From positions 1 through 64,000 of the forward strand of contig NZ_CBVI010000002.1 in the NCBI RefSeq assembly GCF_000513195.1: DNA of 64,000 nt. The letters are read 5' to 3'. Position numbers and translations under genes: made by a program. Shown in pieces: positions 43,467 through 53,900 of the stretch; within the stretch, counting starts at the first letter, position 1, and each line of letters begins with the position of its first letter. This DNA comes from Bacteroides timonensis (GTDB lineage Bacteria > Bacteroidota > Bacteroidia > Bacteroidales > Bacteroidaceae). The notes beneath the pieces are model-generated. The model was given only the letters and a program-made list of their open reading frames with translations, did not search any database and had not been told where the DNA came from.

Positions 43467-45175
43467 CTGTATATATCACAGCTGATACTCTGATTAGTTC
43501 TTTAGGAGCAACTACCCGGGAGAATATAAAAGCAATCCGGGAATATCGGAGCGGAATCACCAGGCATGAAGCAGGAATCATATCTGATACTTCTATATTA
43601 GCTGCCACGATTCAACCGGAACAATGGGAAAGAGCAAAGAAATTGGGTACGTACACACGCTTGGAACAACTATTCATACTTGCCATTCAGGATATTCTGT
43701 CCCATTCCGAAATGAATCTGGCGGATAAAGACTGCGGCCTCATCCTATCCACTACTAAAGGTAATATCGACCTGTTGGCCAATCATCCCGACGACCTTGA
43801 TATCAGAGTTCATCTATGGGAAATGGGAAGAAGAATAAGCGAATATTTTCAGGCCGGCAACCGGGTAGAAGTTATTTCTAATGCCTGCATATCAGGAGTA
43901 TCCGCTTTGGTTGTAGCAAAGCGGTGGATCGAATCCGGCAAATACAAGAAAGTCATAGTAGCGGGAGGTGATATCCTCTCCCACTTCATTACCAGCGGAT
44001 TTCTATCTTTCAGATCCATCAGTTCCGAAAGATGCCGCCCTTATGATGCCCGGAGAGACGGACTCAATTTAGGAGAGGCCTGTGGTGCTATCCTGCTGAG
44101 TTCGGAAGGAAACGATACGGATATCATCCTGTCCGGAGGAGCCATTAGTAACGATGCCAATCATATTTCAGGCCCGTCACGTACAGGAGACGGACTTTAC
44201 TTCGCCATACGGCAGGCCATGGAAGAAGCCGCACTCCTTGCCGAAGACGTTAGTTTCATGAATACACATGGAACGGCTACTGTCTATAACGATGAAATGG
44301 AATCGAAAGCTATTCATTTAGCCGGATTGGAAACCGTTCCGGTTCATAGTTTGAAATCTTATTTCGGTCATACTTTAGGGGCATCGGGAGTGATTGAATC
44401 TATTATCTGTATTCACGAACTAAAGGAAAACGTACTATTCGGCACATTAGGCTATGAAAAGCCCGGTGTCAGCATGCCTATTCTGGTGCAAGCTGACCAT
44501 CAGGAAATACCCATGAAGCATTGTATCAAAACAGCATCCGGTTTCGGAGGTTGTAATGCTGCTATCGTATTGACACTTCCCGCATATCAGAAACAGTCCT
44601 CAAGAGTACAATCACTGGTGACAGTTCATACAACCGCAACTGTTTCCATTGAGAATAGCTGTTTAAGTATGAATGGAGAGACCGTTTTTTCATCATCTGC
44701 CCCAAACTTTGCGCAGTTTATCCGCGAAGCATATAAAAATACAGGCGGAAGTAACATGAAATTCTACAAAATGGACGACCTTTGCAAACTGGGATATACT
44801 GCTGTTGAATATCTGTTAAAGGAGAAAAACTTTCAACCGGAAGAAATAGGTATATTGCTGGTTAATGCTGCCGCCTCACTGAATACGGATATTCGTCATC
44901 AGATGATTATCAATCAGGAAGGTGACCATGCAGCCAGTCCGACGGTATTTGTATACACTCTGCCTAACGTTGTAGCAGGTGAGATATGTATCCGTCATAA
45001 AATACAAGGAGAAAATACTTTCTTCATAGAAAAAGAATTCGATGCGGACAAATTGGAAGAATATGCACGAATTGTAATGAAGAAAGGTAATTTAAAAGCT
45101 TGCATCACCGGATGGTGCAACCTTTTAATGGAAGAGTATAAAGCTGATTTTAAACTAATAGAAGTACAACATTGA
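43439..45175 (+). CDS. Ketosynthase 2 with a C-terminal extension
   Basis: Residues 1-380 form a ketosynthase with a full triad: C150 (SNACISGVSAL), H277 (NTHGTATVYND) and H311 (KSYFGHTLGAS). Residues about 385-578 are an added domain that includes VFVYTLPNVVAGEICIRH, reminiscent of an isolated N-terminal half of a ketosynthase and lacking its own triad. This makes the protein about 170-200 residues longer than usual. ATG 43451 (MEHSITVYIT) is an alternative start. Confidence 0.82.
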   Translation: MEKEMEHSITVYITADTLISSLGATTRENIKAIREYRSGITRHEAGIISDTSILAATIQPEQWERAKKLGTYTRLEQLFILAIQDILSHSEMNLADKDCGLILSTTKGNIDLLANHPDDLDIRVHLWEMGRRISEYFQAGNRVEVISNACISGVSALVVAKRWIESGKYKKVIVAGGDILSHFITSGFLSFRSISSERCRPYDARRDGLNLGEACGAILLSSEGNDTDIILSGGAISNDANHISGPSRTGDGLYFAIRQAMEEAALLAEDVSFMNTHGTATVYNDEMESKAIHLAGLETVPVHSLKSYFGHTLGASGVIESIICIHELKENVLFGTLGYEKPGVSMPILVQADHQEIPMKHCIKTASGFGGCNAAIVLTLPAYQKQSSRVQSLVTVHTTATVSIENSCLSMNGETVFSSSAPNFAQFIREAYKNTGGSNMKFYKMDDLCKLGYTAVEYLLKEKNFQPEEIGILLVNAAASLNTDIRHQMIINQEGDHAASPTVFVYTLPNVVAGEICIRHKIQGENTFFIEKEFDADKLEEYARIVMKKGNLKACITGWCNLLMEEYKADFKLIEVQH

Positions 45176-45176
45176 T

Positions 45177-45437
45177 ATGGAAGAATTAATAGAAAAACTA
45201 AAAAGAGAATTAATAGAAGAACTGAATCTTGAAGAAGTCACACCCGAAGAGATTGATCCCAATGAGCCTCTGTTTGGTGACGGTGGTTTAGGACTTGATT
45301 CTATTGACGCACTTGAAATTATTCTTATTTTAGAGCGTAACTATGGAATCAAAATAAAGAATCCTGCAGAAGGGAAACAGATTTTCTACTCAATACGTAC
45401 ATTAGCTAACTATATCTCTGAAAATCAGAAACAATGA
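45177..45437 (+). CDS. Acyl carrier protein 2
   Basis: The 86-residue protein has the phosphopantetheine serine in GLGLDSIDALEII (S42). It starts 2 bp after ketosynthase 2 and overlaps ketosynthase 3 by 4 bp. Confidence 0.93.
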   Translation: MEELIEKLKRELIEELNLEEVTPEEIDPNEPLFGDGGLGLDSIDALEIILILERNYGIKIKNPAEGKQIFYSIRTLANYISENQKQ

Positions 45438-46624
45438 AGATATATGTAACCGGTTTAGGTGTTGTTTCAGGTATTGGTCTGGGTGTTGCAGAAAATATAG
45501 CTTCACTCAGGAAACATCAGCATGGTATGGGGAAAGTAACCCTTTTCCCAACGGAACTGAATGTACCCGTATCAGAAGTAAAATACAGTAATGAAGAACT
45601 AAAACGGTTACTCTCTTTAGATATACAAAAAACGTTTTCCCGGACAGCCTTATTAGGCATGTTAGCTGCCCGGGAAGCAGTCGATGACGCCCGGTTAGAT
45701 TTGAATTCTTTGCGTGTAGGTCTCATATCTTCCACCTCTGTAGGTGGTATGGATTTGAGTGAACATTTCTACAATGCCTTTAAAAAAGACAATAGAAAAG
45801 GAAGATTACGGGAAGTCATCTCTCATGACTGCGGCGCAAGTACTGAAATGATAGCGGATTATCTGAAAGTAAATGACTTTGTAACCACTATCAGTACAGC
45901 CTGTTCATCAGCTGCTAATGCTATCATGTTAGGAGCCCGCATGATCAGGAATGGCCAACTGGACGCTGCCATTGTAGGAGGTACAGATGCCTTATGCAAG
46001 TTTACCCTCAACGGTTTCAACTCACTTATGATTTTGGATAAGGAACACTGCCGTCCTTTTGACGCATCCCGTGCAGGCCTCAACTTAGGAGAAGGAGCCG
46101 GATATATTGTCCTTCAATCAGAGAAATTACTCCGGAAAGAGTCTTATTGCTTATTAAGCGGATATTCGAATGTGAATGAAGCTTTTCATCAGACCGGCAG
46201 TTCACCCGAAGGAAACGGACCATTCTGGTCTATGACAGAAGCCATAGCTAAGAGTGAAATTCCTCCCGAAGAGATTGATTATATCAATGTACATGGCACA
46301 GGAACTCCAAGTAATGATCTTTCAGAAGGACTTGCTATCCGGCGGATTTTTGGTGATAAAATACCTCCGTTCAGTTCTGTCAAAGCGTTTATTGGTCATA
46401 CATTAGGAGCTTCGGAAGGAATTGAAGCGGTTTATTCTGTTCTCTCCGTATATCATGGTTGCATCTATCCCAATCTGAACTTCAAAGAACCTATAGGAGA
46501 AAACAAGTTGATGCCCGAAACCTCATTCCGCGAGGGACTACCCATTCGTAATGTACTATCGAATTCATTTGGATTCGGTGGAAATGATTCTTCGATCCTG
46601 TTTTCCACATTAAAAGAGAGATGA
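45434..46624 (+). CDS. Ketosynthase 3 (FabF-like)
   Basis: The 396-residue enzyme has all three catalytic residues: C157 (STACSSAANA), H287 (NVHGTGTPSND) and H322 (KAFIGHTLGAS). It would pair with the chain-length-factor-like protein that follows, as in other polyene systems. Confidence 0.92.
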   Translation: MKIYVTGLGVVSGIGLGVAENIASLRKHQHGMGKVTLFPTELNVPVSEVKYSNEELKRLLSLDIQKTFSRTALLGMLAAREAVDDARLDLNSLRVGLISSTSVGGMDLSEHFYNAFKKDNRKGRLREVISHDCGASTEMIADYLKVNDFVTTISTACSSAANAIMLGARMIRNGQLDAAIVGGTDALCKFTLNGFNSLMILDKEHCRPFDASRAGLNLGEGAGYIVLQSEKLLRKESYCLLSGYSNVNEAFHQTGSSPEGNGPFWSMTEAIAKSEIPPEEIDYINVHGTGTPSNDLSEGLAIRRIFGDKIPPFSSVKAFIGHTLGASEGIEAVYSVLSVYHGCIYPNLNFKEPIGENKLMPETSFREGLPIRNVLSNSFGFGGNDSSILFSTLKER

Positions 46625-47577
46625 TGCTACCTGTCTATATCAATCATATTGCTTCTATTCACGCGGATACTGCTTCCGGAGAATCCCCTTATTTATCCGC
46701 CAACGAACCGGACTACAAGAGTATTATCACAAATGCCGCACTACGGAGGCGTATGAGCCGGATCATCAAAATGGGAGTTGCATGCGGACTGGAATGTATC
46801 AGTACCCTACCTTCCGAAAAAGTACATGCGATCATCACCGCAACCGGACTCGGATGCCTGGCAGATACAGAGAAGTTCCTGAATACAATCATTGAGAATG
46901 AAGAACAACTACTGAATCCGACACCCTTTATCCAGTCAACCTTCAACACCATCGGAGCCCAAATAGCATTACTCCGCCAGATACACGCTTACAACATGAC
47001 GTATGTGCATCGGGGATTAAGTTTCGAAAGTGCACTATTGGACGGTATGATGAGAATCTGGGAAGGTGATGAAAATGTCCTTGTAGGAGCTATTGATGAG
47101 ATTACCCCTAACAGTCACACTATACAACAACGTCTGGGACTGCTAAGGGGCATACAAGCAGGCGAAGGTGCTCAGTTCTTCCTGCTGGGACGAGAAGCCA
47201 CCGAATCCACATTAGCAGAACTTGCCGGTATATCAACTTTTATTCATGCGAACAGTACACAGGAAGTAGCTGAAAAGATTCATCGCTTTTTGCAAAGCAA
47301 CCGATTAACAGCCGGACAAGTCGATTGGTTTGTTACCGGTAAAAATGGAAACCCGAAAGAAGATACCCTGTATACTGATTTAGAAAACAGCCTGTTTCCC
47401 ACAGCAGCATATACCACCTTTAAGAATGAATGTGGTGAATATCCTACAGCATCTTCCTTTGCTTTATGGAAAGTGGCTAAAACTTTTGAAGAGAATCTAA
47501 ATCCGGGACAGACAGCTCTGATATATAATCATTATCACTTCATTAACCATTCACTTATTTTAATCCGGAAAAAATAA
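46621..47577 (+). CDS. Chain-length-factor-like degenerate ketosynthase
   Basis: The 318-residue protein has a shortened ketosynthase fold. The active-site region reads TYVHRGLSFESALL (about 127-140) with no cysteine, and the usual second and third His motifs are absent. It resembles the Ketoacyl-synt_2/chain-length factor group, which partners an active ketosynthase to set chain length. Overlap of 4 bp with ketosynthase 3 suggests a 1:1 partner. Confidence 0.8.
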   Translation: MMLPVYINHIASIHADTASGESPYLSANEPDYKSIITNAALRRRMSRIIKMGVACGLECISTLPSEKVHAIITATGLGCLADTEKFLNTIIENEEQLLNPTPFIQSTFNTIGAQIALLRQIHAYNMTYVHRGLSFESALLDGMMRIWEGDENVLVGAIDEITPNSHTIQQRLGLLRGIQAGEGAQFFLLGREATESTLAELAGISTFIHANSTQEVAEKIHRFLQSNRLTAGQVDWFVTGKNGNPKEDTLYTDLENSLFPTAAYTTFKNECGEYPTASSFALWKVAKTFEENLNPGQTALIYNHYHFINHSLILIRKK

Positions 47578-48245
47578 TGATAGTAGAAATCCTGATCACA
47601 TTACTGATTATCTTTCTAGTCTACGCATCTTGCAACATCCGTTCTAACATCTATCTCAAGGTATTTTGTAAGAAACAGACTGAAGATAAAATTGTAGCTA
47701 TCACCTTTGATGATGGACCGGACCCGGTACAAACTCCCAAAATATTGCAAGTACTCAAAGAACAACAAATACCGGTTTGTTTTTTCTGCATCGGTCACAA
47801 AGTGCAGGAGAATGAAGAGTTGATCCGACAAATCATCAACGAAGGACATCTGATTGGTAATCATTCTTTTACTCACACTAATCATTTTCCCTTGTACAGC
47901 CTGTCGAGGATGAAAAAAGACTTGCAAGCTTGCCAGTTTGCATTAGAACGAGTAACTTCGCAGAAAATCAAGTTATTCCGCCCACCGTTTGGAGTCACGA
48001 ATCCTACTATAGCAAAAGCTGTCCGCATATTGGGATACACGCCTATTGGCTGGAATATCAGAACACTCGATACACTGCAACCTTCCAAAGAGAAAGTTTT
48101 GAAGCGTATTCAGAGAAGGTTACGCCCCGGTTCTATCATCCTTCTACACGATCGGATGCCGGACAGTGACCTGTTATTAAAAGAGATACTTAACTTAATT
48201 AAAGAACAGGGATATACAGTTGTCCGTCTGGACAGCATGTTATAA
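47577..48245 (+). CDS. Polysaccharide deacetylase (NodB family)
   Basis: The 222-residue protein has one N-terminal membrane helix and the NodB motifs: ITFDDGPDP (D45-D46) and zinc-binding IGNHSFTH (H96, H100), RPPFG and LLHD. Such enzymes remove N-acetyl groups from glycans. Its presence inside an aryl polyene operon suggests that a sugar or a glycan surface is modified along with the pigment. It overlaps the previous gene by 1 bp. Confidence 0.85.
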   Translation: MIVEILITLLIIFLVYASCNIRSNIYLKVFCKKQTEDKIVAITFDDGPDPVQTPKILQVLKEQQIPVCFFCIGHKVQENEELIRQIINEGHLIGNHSFTHTNHFPLYSLSRMKKDLQACQFALERVTSQKIKLFRPPFGVTNPTIAKAVRILGYTPIGWNIRTLDTLQPSKEKVLKRIQRRLRPGSIILLHDRMPDSDLLLKEILNLIKEQGYTVVRLDSML

Positions 48246-48252
48246 AAGCATT

Positions 48253-48885
48253 ATGAGAACCATACTAATAATATTATCAATCATATTGGGTATTTCCTAT
48301 ACCCATGCCCAGACAATGAAGAAACTAATCCATACCCAGGATTTTGAAAACCGTCTGGCAAAGGAAGCACAAACCATGCAGTCCATTGAAAGTGACTTTA
48401 CACAAGTGAAGTACCTGGATATTCTGGATGAGAAGGTAACCTCCAAAGGAAAATTCTATTATCAAAAGAGTGGCAAAATACGTATGGAATACGCCCAACC
48501 CGTCAACTACCTAATAGTGATAAACGACTCCCGGCTTAAAATTGTATCGGACGGTAAAAAGAGCGTTATGAGCCTAACCGCCAATAAGATGATGAATCAA
48601 ATGCAAGATATGCTCACAGCTTGCATGATAGGCGATCTCTCAAAAATGTCTTCCGATTACAAACTGGAATATTTTGAAAATGATCCCTATTATATAGTGA
48701 AGATTAAGCCGGTCAATAAAGCCATACAAGCCTACATTTCGGAAATTGAAATATACCTGGATAAGAAAGATATGTCGGTTTACAAATTGCGTCTTTCCGA
48801 AACAGCCACCAATTATACGGAATATGAGTTCTACAACAAAAGATTTAATGCTTTGAAAGATGAAACAAAGTTTTCTATTCGCTAA
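48253..48885 (+). CDS. LolA-like outer-membrane carrier protein
   Basis: The protein (210 residues from MRTILIILSIILGISYTHAQ) has a signal peptide and a LolA-type beta fold (QSIESDFTQVKYLDILDEKV, SKGKFYYQKSGKIRMEY). It likely shields a hydrophobic product or lipoprotein during periplasmic transit. The 11-codon longer frame has no reason to be used. Overlaps the next gene by 26 bp. Confidence 0.83.
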   Translation: MRTILIILSIILGISYTHAQTMKKLIHTQDFENRLAKEAQTMQSIESDFTQVKYLDILDEKVTSKGKFYYQKSGKIRMEYAQPVNYLIVINDSRLKIVSDGKKSVMSLTANKMMNQMQDMLTACMIGDLSKMSSDYKLEYFENDPYYIVKIKPVNKAIQAYISEIEIYLDKKDMSVYKLRLSETATNYTEYEFYNKRFNALKDETKFSIR

Positions 48886-49411
48886 TCTGATCTTTATTCT
48901 GTATCTATTCACTTCCTGCGGCTCCTCAAAAACAATAGCAGGAGATGCCACATCTTATGTGACACCTATCATTTGCGCTGAAGAATATTCGCAAAAATAC
49001 AATATGCAGTTAGACTTCATGAAGCATCACTTCAGCGGTTTATTAATTGTACGGAAATTGCCGGATAATGAAATAAGAATATTGGCATCTACTTACTTCG
49101 GCCTCAGTCTTTTTGATTTTTCACTCCGGGAAAATGAATTTCACGTCAACAGCTGCATAGAGCCCATGAAGAAAAAGAAAATGCTGTTATTACTGGAAAC
49201 AGACTTCAAGAATCTATTTTTAAGTGGAAAGAATATCCGTATCAAAAAGAAAAGCGGTACCTTTGAAAAAAGAGTCACAGGCAGAGGATTCGGAAAATCA
49301 GTATTCTATCTATCGGAGTTCGCATCAGGACATCCCGAACAGATAAAAATCAAACATCCCTGGTTGCGACTAAGTATACAGTTGGACAAATTAAAAGAAA
49401 ACCCAAACTAA
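48860..49411 (+). CDS. Lipoprotein, possibly DUF3261-like
   Basis: The 183-residue protein has a lipobox LFTSC (C20) and a beta-rich body (HHFSGLLIVRKL, IRILASTYFGLSLFDF). In other aryl polyene clusters a small lipoprotein of this kind sits next to the LolA-like gene, and this position matches. The family name is tentative. Confidence 0.65.
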   Translation: MKQSFLFANLIFILYLFTSCGSSKTIAGDATSYVTPIICAEEYSQKYNMQLDFMKHHFSGLLIVRKLPDNEIRILASTYFGLSLFDFSLRENEFHVNSCIEPMKKKKMLLLLETDFKNLFLSGKNIRIKKKSGTFEKRVTGRGFGKSVFYLSEFASGHPEQIKIKHPWLRLSIQLDKLKENPN

Positions 49412-49412
49412 T

Positions 49413-49790
49413 ATGGCTGAACTTCTTCCCAATTTCTATAAAGTCACGCACTCTGAGCATATCAATGAAACAGACTGGGTAGTGCAAGTCATGCTCAACC
49501 CACAACATGCTATTTATAACGGACACTTTCCACAACAACCCGTAGTTCCGGGCGTTTGTATGCTGCAAATAATAAAGGAGTGCATAGAGAAAATACAACA
49601 AGCTCCCCTGCAATACAAGCAGATAGCCTCATGCAAGTTTCTTTCTGTTATTAATCCGAATGAAACACCGGAATTAAAGTTCACATTGACTATCAAGAAC
49701 AACGAAACGGGTACATTCCAGATTCTGGCTGAAGGAGCATCCTCAAAAGATATCTGTATCAAATTAAAAGCACAACTAATCGGCAAATAA
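49413..49790 (+). CDS. ApeI-type hotdog dehydratase subunit (His-bearing)
   Basis: The 125-residue protein has the FabA/FabZ catalytic histidine in NGHFPQQPVVPG (H38), but the usual Glu/Asp position reads Gln (CMLQIIKE, Q52). It appears complementary to the Glu-bearing subunit at 42592-43026. Together they would supply one complete dehydratase site. Confidence 0.83.
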   Translation: MAELLPNFYKVTHSEHINETDWVVQVMLNPQHAIYNGHFPQQPVVPGVCMLQIIKECIEKIQQAPLQYKQIASCKFLSVINPNETPELKFTLTIKNNETGTFQILAEGASSKDICIKLKAQLIGK

Positions 49791-49792
49791 AT

Positions 49793-50983
49793 ATGGAAGA
49801 ACGTAGCGAGGAACTATGGCATGAGAAAGCCAGGCAACTTGGTATTGTAGTTATTATACCTACCTACAATAATGAAAAGACGCTGACTACCGTAATTGAA
49901 GATGTACTCTTCTATGTAGAAGATATCATCGTTGTCAATGACGGCTCTACCGATAGCACCCCTACTCTTCTGGAAAACTATCCGAACCTGCATATCATCA
50001 CCCATCCTACCAATAAAGGAAAAGGAACTGCCTTAAAGAACGGATTGAAGCAGGCCAAAGCAGCCGGCTACCGATATGCCATCACTATAGATTCCGATGG
50101 ACAGCATTTTGCTTCGGACATTCCTATCTTCATGGAAGAAATAGAAAAAGAACCGGATACGTTGCTGGTAGGTGCCCGTAATCTGACTTCGGACAATATG
50201 CCGGGCAAGAATACTTTTGCCAATAAATTCTCCAACTTCTGGTTTAAACTTGAAACCGGAGTAAAGCTTCAGGATACCCAATCGGGTTACCGGCTCTATC
50301 CATTACATAAAATCAATGTGCAGAGATTCTACTATACCGCTAAATATGAATTTGAGCTTGAAGCACTGGTCTTTGCAGTATGGGGAGGAACTACAGTCCG
50401 CAATATACCCATACATGTCTATTATCCGCCCCAGGAAGAACGTGTCTCCCACTTCCGTCCTTTCCGGGATTTCACTCGCATCAGCATATTGAATACCTTC
50501 TTAGTGTTCATTACTTTCCTCTGGATTTATCCGCGTAACTTCTTCCGGAAACTAACCTGGAGTAATTGCCGGAAATTCTTCCGGACTCACATTACACAGT
50601 CCGAAGAATCGAATCTGAAGATTACCTATGCCATTATGTTAGGTGTATTTATGGGAATAGTCCCGATTTGGGGATACCAGATGCTTGCCACTTTGTTTTT
50701 GGCTCATGTGCTTAAACTCAACAAAGTAATAGCTATTGTAGCAGCTAATATCAGTATTCCTCCCATGATTCCTTTCCTATTATATGGCAGTTACCTGACA
50801 GGATGTAAAGTCCTGAACAGGCCGGTTGAACTTCATCTTACCGATATCTCATTTGAAAATGTGAAATCGGTTTTAGAGCAATATTTAATTGGAAGTGTTA
50901 TCTTTGCAACCGCTTGTAGTATACTGGCAGGTATTATAACGATCAGCCTGCTTACTATATACAGAAGGCCGAAAACAACATGA
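49793..50983 (+). CDS. GT2 glycosyltransferase fused to DUF2062
   Basis: Residues about 18-240 are a GT2 domain (IIPTYNNEKTL, VVNDGSTDS, and TIDSDGQH with D100-x-D102). Residues about 265-390 form a DUF2062 membrane domain (AIMLGVFMGIVPIWGYQ) with about three helices. It may add a sugar to a lipid or to the polyene head at the inner membrane. Sugar and acceptor are unknown. Confidence 0.85.
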   Translation: MEERSEELWHEKARQLGIVVIIPTYNNEKTLTTVIEDVLFYVEDIIVVNDGSTDSTPTLLENYPNLHIITHPTNKGKGTALKNGLKQAKAAGYRYAITIDSDGQHFASDIPIFMEEIEKEPDTLLVGARNLTSDNMPGKNTFANKFSNFWFKLETGVKLQDTQSGYRLYPLHKINVQRFYYTAKYEFELEALVFAVWGGTTVRNIPIHVYYPPQEERVSHFRPFRDFTRISILNTFLVFITFLWIYPRNFFRKLTWSNCRKFFRTHITQSEESNLKITYAIMLGVFMGIVPIWGYQMLATLFLAHVLKLNKVIAIVAANISIPPMIPFLLYGSYLTGCKVLNRPVELHLTDISFENVKSVLEQYLIGSVIFATACSILAGIITISLLTIYRRPKTT

Positions 50984-53900
50984 CTCAGTTCTTTATCAGA
51001 CTATATAATTATTTTCAAAGACACAAAGTTCTCTTCTACTTGTCACTCTGTGTTTGTGTCCTTTTTATGGGGTACTTCGCCTGGCAAGTCAGGTTTGAAG
51101 AGAATGTGACCCGTTTCTTTCCTGATACGAAAAACAGCCAGAACATCACCAAAGTATTTGATAACCTAAAAATAAAAGATAAGATTATCATCTTAATCTC
51201 TCCTGCCGACTCTACAGTAACTCCGGATTTAATGATAGAGGCCGGAGACCAACTGAAACAAAGCTTATTAGAAGAGTCTAACCAAACCTGGATTAAAGAT
51301 ATCTTTTCGGAAGTAGATGAAACAACCATTGAAAAAGCAACAGATTTTGTTTATGAAAATCTTCCGCTGTTCCTGACGGAAAAAGACTATCAGCACTTCG
51401 ACTCACTTTTAACGCAAGAAGGCATAGAAGCCATGATGCGAAAGAACTATACCAACCTTCTTTCTCCCGCAGGTATAGCATTGAGAAGTTATATACAAAG
51501 AGACCCGTTAGGACTTGGGAATAACGTATTAAAGCATCTGCAGGATTTTCAGTTGGAAACCAATTATGAAATCAACAACGGACACATCTTTTCGAAGGAT
51601 GGAAATACATTGCTGATGTTTATGACTCCGGTATTCGGAACAGGAAGTACCGGTGAGAATGAAAATCTGATCCGAATACTTGAAAATGAGTTGCAACAGG
51701 TTCAGAAAGAGTATCCTTCCATTCACGTATCTTACTTTGGAGGTCCCTCTGTCAGTGTCTATAATGCGCGACAGATTAAAAAGGATACCATTATTACTTC
51801 TTCGATCGCACTGCTGATTATCATTGTTTTCATCTCGCTGGTGTTTAAGCACAAGAAATCAATCCCTCTCATTGTCACTCCCGTTTTATTCGGGGGATTG
51901 TTCGCTTTATGCCTGATTTACTTTATTCAGGGATATATTTCTGCAATTGCCGTAGGTGCCGGATCGGCTATTCTGGGTATTGCGCTGAGTTACTCCATAC
52001 ACATGCTGGCCCATCAAAATCATGTTTCTACCGTCCAGCAATTGATTAAAGAAATAACTTATCCGCTTACAGTAGGCAGTTTCACTACAATAGGTGCATT
52101 CTTCGGACTTACTTTTACCACTTCCGAACTACTGCGTGATTTCGGTTTGTTTGCTTCTCTGGCACTTATCGGTACTACCCTTTTCTGTCTTATTTATCTT
52201 CCGCACTTCCTGAAAGGACAAGCAGATGTGAAACAAGGCAGGGTCTTACGCTTTATTGAGAAAATCAATGCCTATCCTTATGAAAAGAACAAATGGTTAG
52301 TAGGTGGTATCGTTATTATTACCCTTATCGGCTTATTTACTTCACAAAAAGTCAAGTTTAACGAAGACATGATGAGCCTCAACTATGAACCTCAACACTT
52401 AAAACAAGCAGAGGCTAAACTGGAACAGCTTTTCAATGCCCAAGAGAAAACCGTACTTTTTGTCAGTGTAGGTAAGAACATGACGGAAGCACTCGAAAGT
52501 TATGCAAATACCAATCAGCACTTATCCACTTTTAAAGAGCAGGGACTTATTAAAGCGTATGCATCTGCCGAGCAATTCTTAATTTCACCGGAAGAACAGC
52601 AAAAGCGTCTGGAACAATGGAACCAGTATTGGGGAGAGTCGGGAAAGATATCAACTATCCGTAAATACATAGACACCGCCGCCCGTACCTATCACTTCCG
52701 GGAAGGTAGTTTCAATGCATTTTACCAATGGTTAGAACACCCATTCCAGCCCTATAATTATCAGGACGATACAAATAGCATTGCCACTACCCTACTGAAC
52801 GAATGGCAAACAAGTGCTGACTCCATCACGATGCTTGTTACCCAAGTACGCATCACTGATGATAATAAGGAAGAAGTCTACCAACAATTCAAGGATAATA
52901 CGGATGTTGTAGTCTTCGACCGGAGTTATTTCACTAATCAATGGGTCTCTGCCATCAATAATGACTTTTACCTGATACTTTATATTTCTTCGTTCCTTAT
53001 ATTCCTGGCCCTATTGATTTCGTACGGGCGTATAGAATTAACCCTGATCTGTTTCCTGCCCATGCTCATCAGCTGGACCATTATTTTGGGCCTGATGGGG
53101 ATTCTGGGTATCGAATTCAACATTATCAATATTATCCTCTCTACTTTCATTTTCGGTATCGGAGACGACTTCAGTATCTTCATCATGGATGGACTCCAAA
53201 ACAAATACCGGACAGGGAAAGCAATCCTGAATTCCCATAAGACAGCTATTTTCTTCTCTGCATTCACAGCCGTTGTGGGAATGGGAACTTTAGTATTTGC
53301 CAAACATCCCGCCCTGCAATCCATTTCACTGATTTCCATCCTTGGAATGGTAGCGGTGGTATTAGTAGCCTATACCATACAACCTATTATTTTCCAGTTC
53401 TTTATTGTTAAACCGACTTCTAAGGGATTACCTCCGTATACCTTAATAGGCTTACTCCGCACGATCATCCTTTTCATGCTCTTCGTTACAGGATGTATAA
53501 TTCTGAGAATTTTCATTTTCTTATTATACCTCATTCCGGTACGCCGCAGTTATAAGCAGCAGCTTGTTTGCCGGATTATCAACATTACTTGCAAAGGTAT
53601 ATTGGTAGTGGCAACATTCGTACGTAAAGAACACATCAACGTAACCAATGAGACATTCAAAAAGCCGGCTATCATAATAGCCAATCACCAGTCTTTCATT
53701 GATATCCTGGAGTTATTATCTTTTTCCCCGAAGATCATCATGATAACCAATCACTGGGTATGGAACTCTCCGGTATTTGGAAAAATCATTCAGTATGCAG
53801 GCTTCTTCCATGTAGACGAAGGATATGAACTTTGTGTGGAACGGATGCGGGAAAAAGTAAGAGAAGGATACTCCATTGCCATTTTCCCCGAAGGTACCCG

